DNA of 6,889 nt from Alcaligenaceae bacterium UBA6179. Lineage in GTDB: Bacteria > Pseudomonadota > Gammaproteobacteria > Burkholderiales > Burkholderiaceae_B. The translations under genes and the position numbers were made by a program. The stretch lies in the NCBI GenBank assembly GCA_002422175.1, contig DITR01000046.1, positions 10,420 through 17,308 of the forward strand. The letters run 5' to 3'. Below are positions 5,134 through 6,889 of this stretch, in pieces. The notes under the pieces were generated by a model. It was not told the origin of the DNA and searched no databases. It saw only the letters and a program-made list of their open reading frames with translations. Position 1 is the stretch's first letter; each line of letters starts with the position of its first letter.

Positions 5134-6732
5134 ATGGCAAATTCAGCATTCGGAACCCGCGGTATTGCGGTTGCACCCCATAGTTTAGCGGCGCAATCAG
5201 CACTCGACGTTTTACGTGAAGGTGGCAACGCAATTGAGGCGATGATCGCCGCCGCGGCCGCGATTGCCGTGGTTTACCCACATATGAACTCAATTGGTGG
5301 CGACGGCTTTTGGGTTATTCATAAACCGGGTTTTGCACCGGGGGCAATTGATGGCAGTGGCCGCAGTGCGCAACTTTCAAGTATTGATTGGTATGCCACA
5401 CAAGGCGTTCATGACAGCATTCCGTTTCGTGGGCCTATGGCGGCACTAACCGTTGCTGGCACGGTCTCGGGTTGGGGGGCTGCGCACAAACTATCTAAAG
5501 AAATCGGTGGCCGCATGTCTTTAAAGCGTTTACTTTCTGACGCGATTTATTTTGCTGACCAAGGCGTTCCGATTACGGCTAGTCAAGCTCGCACAACACA
5601 AGCCAAACTTTCAGAACTCAAAGACCAACCCGGCTTTGCAAAAACCTTCTTGACTAAAGGGCAAGTACCCACAATGGGCAGTCGCTTTAAACAACCGACC
5701 CTCGCTCATACCCTATCTCGCATTGCTCAGGACGGCACCGACTCTTTTTATAGAGGCTCTCTTGCAGACGACATTGTTGCTGATTTACAAAAATTGGGGT
5801 CTCCTTTAAGACTGAGTGATTTACAAAACCATCATGCTAAGTTTGTTAACCCCCTAGAATTAAAACTGGGTAGGACACGCTTATTGAATATGACGCCACC
5901 TACGCAGGGTGTTGTGTCACTGATGATTTTAGGCATTATGGATGCCCTGAAAGGCTGGCAAGACAACCCTGAAGGGCCTGATTTTGTGCACGCACAAGTC
6001 GAAGCGACAAAGCTTGCGTTCAAGCTACGTAACCAGCATGTCACCGACCCTGAATGGATGAGCCTGCAAGCCTCGACATTATTAAACAAATCACTATTGA
6101 AAAATTTAGCTGCTCAAATTGATCTTAATAACGCTGCCCCTTGGGGGCAAAGAACTGACCCAGGTGACACGATTTGGATGGGTGTAATTGATGATTCAGG
6201 CTTATGTGTTTCCTTTATTCAAAGTATTTATCATGAGTTTGGCTCAGGTTTAGTCTTGCCGCAAACAGGTATCAATTGGCAAAATCGTGGGTGTGCATTT
6301 TCTTTAGATGAAATGCATATCAACAGCCTTAGACCAAGCAAAAAAACTTTTCACACGCTTAACCCAGCCATCGCTTTACTTGCCGATGGTCGCAGCATGG
6401 TTTATGGCACGATGGGTGGTGAAGGCCAACCGCAAACGCAAGCCACACTCTTTCAACGGGTTCAAGCGTTTGGTGATCGACCGCAACAAGCGATTGAACG
6501 ACCCCGCTGGTTGTTGGGTCGAACTTGGGGTCAAAGTAGTGAGTCACTCAAATTAGAAAGTCGTTTTTCACAAGCCACCTTTGATGCACTTAAATTTAAA
6601 GGGCATGATGTTGAATGGCTCGCCCCATGGGACGAAGCCGTTGGTCATGCAGGCATACTGATCAAACAGACCAATGGTTTATTGGTTGGTGGCTTTGACC
6701 CACGATCTGATGGTGGCGTTGCAGCATACTAA
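5134..6732 (+). CDS. Cytoplasmic Ntn-hydrolase of the gamma-glutamyltransferase superfamily, oxamate amidohydrolase (HpxW)-like
   Basis: This 532-residue proenzyme should self-cleave before T346 (in G-D-T346-I-W-M-G) to expose the nucleophile, giving subunits of about 345 and 187 residues. The N-terminal family motif G30-G-N-A-I-E-A and I-G-G-D-G-F are present, as are R77 (D-G-S-G-R) and the oxyanion glycines G428-G429 in G-T-M-G-G-E-G-Q-P-Q. There is no signal peptide, unlike periplasmic GGT, so it is probably cytoplasmic. By alignment to E. coli GGT from memory, the glutamyl-binding residues N411, Q430, D433, S462 and S463 become Y366, R385, A388, H407 and T408. A true glutathione transferase is therefore unlikely. 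The overall pattern recalls HpxW, which converts oxamate to oxalate and ammonia, or a related amidase. It follows the TRAP permease by 20 bp with AGGAA at 5119-5123, ends at a terminator, and is probably co-transcribed with the transporter. Superfamily certain, substrate inferred. Confidence 0.88.
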   Translation: MANSAFGTRGIAVAPHSLAAQSALDVLREGGNAIEAMIAAAAAIAVVYPHMNSIGGDGFWVIHKPGFAPGAIDGSGRSAQLSSIDWYATQGVHDSIPFRGPMAALTVAGTVSGWGAAHKLSKEIGGRMSLKRLLSDAIYFADQGVPITASQARTTQAKLSELKDQPGFAKTFLTKGQVPTMGSRFKQPTLAHTLSRIAQDGTDSFYRGSLADDIVADLQKLGSPLRLSDLQNHHAKFVNPLELKLGRTRLLNMTPPTQGVVSLMILGIMDALKGWQDNPEGPDFVHAQVEATKLAFKLRNQHVTDPEWMSLQASTLLNKSLLKNLAAQIDLNNAAPWGQRTDPGDTIWMGVIDDSGLCVSFIQSIYHEFGSGLVLPQTGINWQNRGCAFSLDEMHINSLRPSKKTFHTLNPAIALLADGRSMVYGTMGGEGQPQTQATLFQRVQAFGDRPQQAIERPRWLLGRTWGQSSESLKLESRFSQATFDALKFKGHDVEWLAPWDEAVGHAGILIKQTNGLLVGGFDPRSDGGVAAY

Positions 6733-6787
6733 TTAAATGGCTTAATATTTATTTATGTGAAACACTTCACCTTAAACTCAGTACAAA

Positions 6788-6811
6788 AAAAAGGGCCTTT
6801 CGGCCCTTTTT
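6788..6811. terminator. Bidirectional rho-independent terminator
   Basis: A ten-pair stem AAAAAGGGCC / GGCCCTTTTT closes a TTTC loop. The GC core is GGGCC/GGCCC, with a T run on the right for plus-strand transcripts and an eight-A run on the left that becomes a U run for minus-strand transcripts. It lies 55 bp after the hydrolase stop and 19 bp beyond the katG stop, so it can end both converging units. Confidence 0.92.
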
Positions 6812-6830
6812 CTTTAGTGACTAAATCTTC

Positions 6831-6889
6831 TTACACATCAAACCGATCAGCGTTCATCACTTTGACCCAAGCGCTAATAAAGTCTTGAA
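6831..6889 (-). CDS. katG: Catalase-peroxidase KatG, C-terminal tail only (cut by window edge)
   Basis: On the minus strand the last 18 complete codons before a TAA stop (6831-6833) read Q-D-F-I-S-A-W-V-K-V-M-N-A-D-R-F-D-V. This is the characteristic KatG C-terminus (F-x-x-A-W-x-K-V-M-N-x-D-R-F-D). KatG is a cytoplasmic haem enzyme that removes hydrogen peroxide. Its active-site residues lie outside the window, so intactness cannot be judged. It converges on the TRAP-hydrolase operon, with the bidirectional terminator between them, and there is no evident functional link. Confidence 0.87.
   Translation of the reverse strand, partial: QDFISAWVKVMNADRFDV

Noticed and set aside
5134..6732. Calling the hydrolase a true glutathione gamma-glutamyltransferase (ggt)
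   Set aside because: It has no export signal and the glutamyl-contacting residues are replaced, although the superfamily fold and nucleophile are clear.
6757..6770. Small hairpin GTGAA-ACAC-TTCAC after the hydrolase gene
   Set aside because: The stem is only five pairs with no T run; the strong terminator at 6788-6811 explains transcript ending.

Overview
The window is a chromosome-like stretch from a Gram-negative proteobacterium. A Tat-exported TRAP binding protein, an excellent sigma-54 promoter and a proteobacterial-style KatG tail support this. Base composition looks moderate by eye (not computed). Protein style suggests Beta- or Gammaproteobacteria, perhaps an aquatic Burkholderiales relative, but this is an impression and not a demonstrated assignment.

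Layout: (1) 1-627, plus strand, is the C-terminal part of an APH/choline-kinase-fold phosphotransferase whose start lies outside the window. (2) 582-1706, minus strand, is a complete zinc-dependent, NAD-type alcohol dehydrogenase whose 3' end overlaps the phosphotransferase tail-to-tail by 46 bp. (3) 1707-2158 is a 452-bp gene-free divergent regulatory region. It contains three families of short repeats (a 14-bp tandem repeat, a 21-bp repeat with palindromic cores, and a degenerate 9-bp tandem repeat), two NtrC-like dyads and a textbook sigma-54 (-24/-12) promoter. (4) 2159-6732, plus strand, is a tightly packed four-gene operon: a TRAP periplasmic binding protein of the 2-oxo-acid (TakP-like) type, a small membrane subunit (DctQ), a large membrane subunit (DctM), and a cytoplasmic Ntn-hydrolase of the gamma-glutamyltransferase superfamily. 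(5) 6788-6811 is a bidirectional terminator. (6) 6831-6889, minus strand, is the C-terminal tail of catalase-peroxidase KatG.

How the genes may work together: the TRAP system would import a small carboxylate and the hydrolase would act on it in the cytoplasm. The hydrolase keeps the catalytic threonine and the oxyanion glycines of the GGT superfamily, but the residues that hold the gamma-glutamyl group in E. coli GGT are replaced. It resembles oxamate amidohydrolase (HpxW) more than true GGT. Oxamate is an isostere of pyruvate, a ligand of TakP-type binding proteins, and its hydrolysis releases ammonia. A sigma-54 promoter with NtrC-like sites would fit nitrogen scavenging. The working hypothesis is therefore a nitrogen-regulated import-and-hydrolysis module for oxamate or a similar 2-oxo-acid amide. 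The protein families and promoter are well supported; the substrate is inferred.
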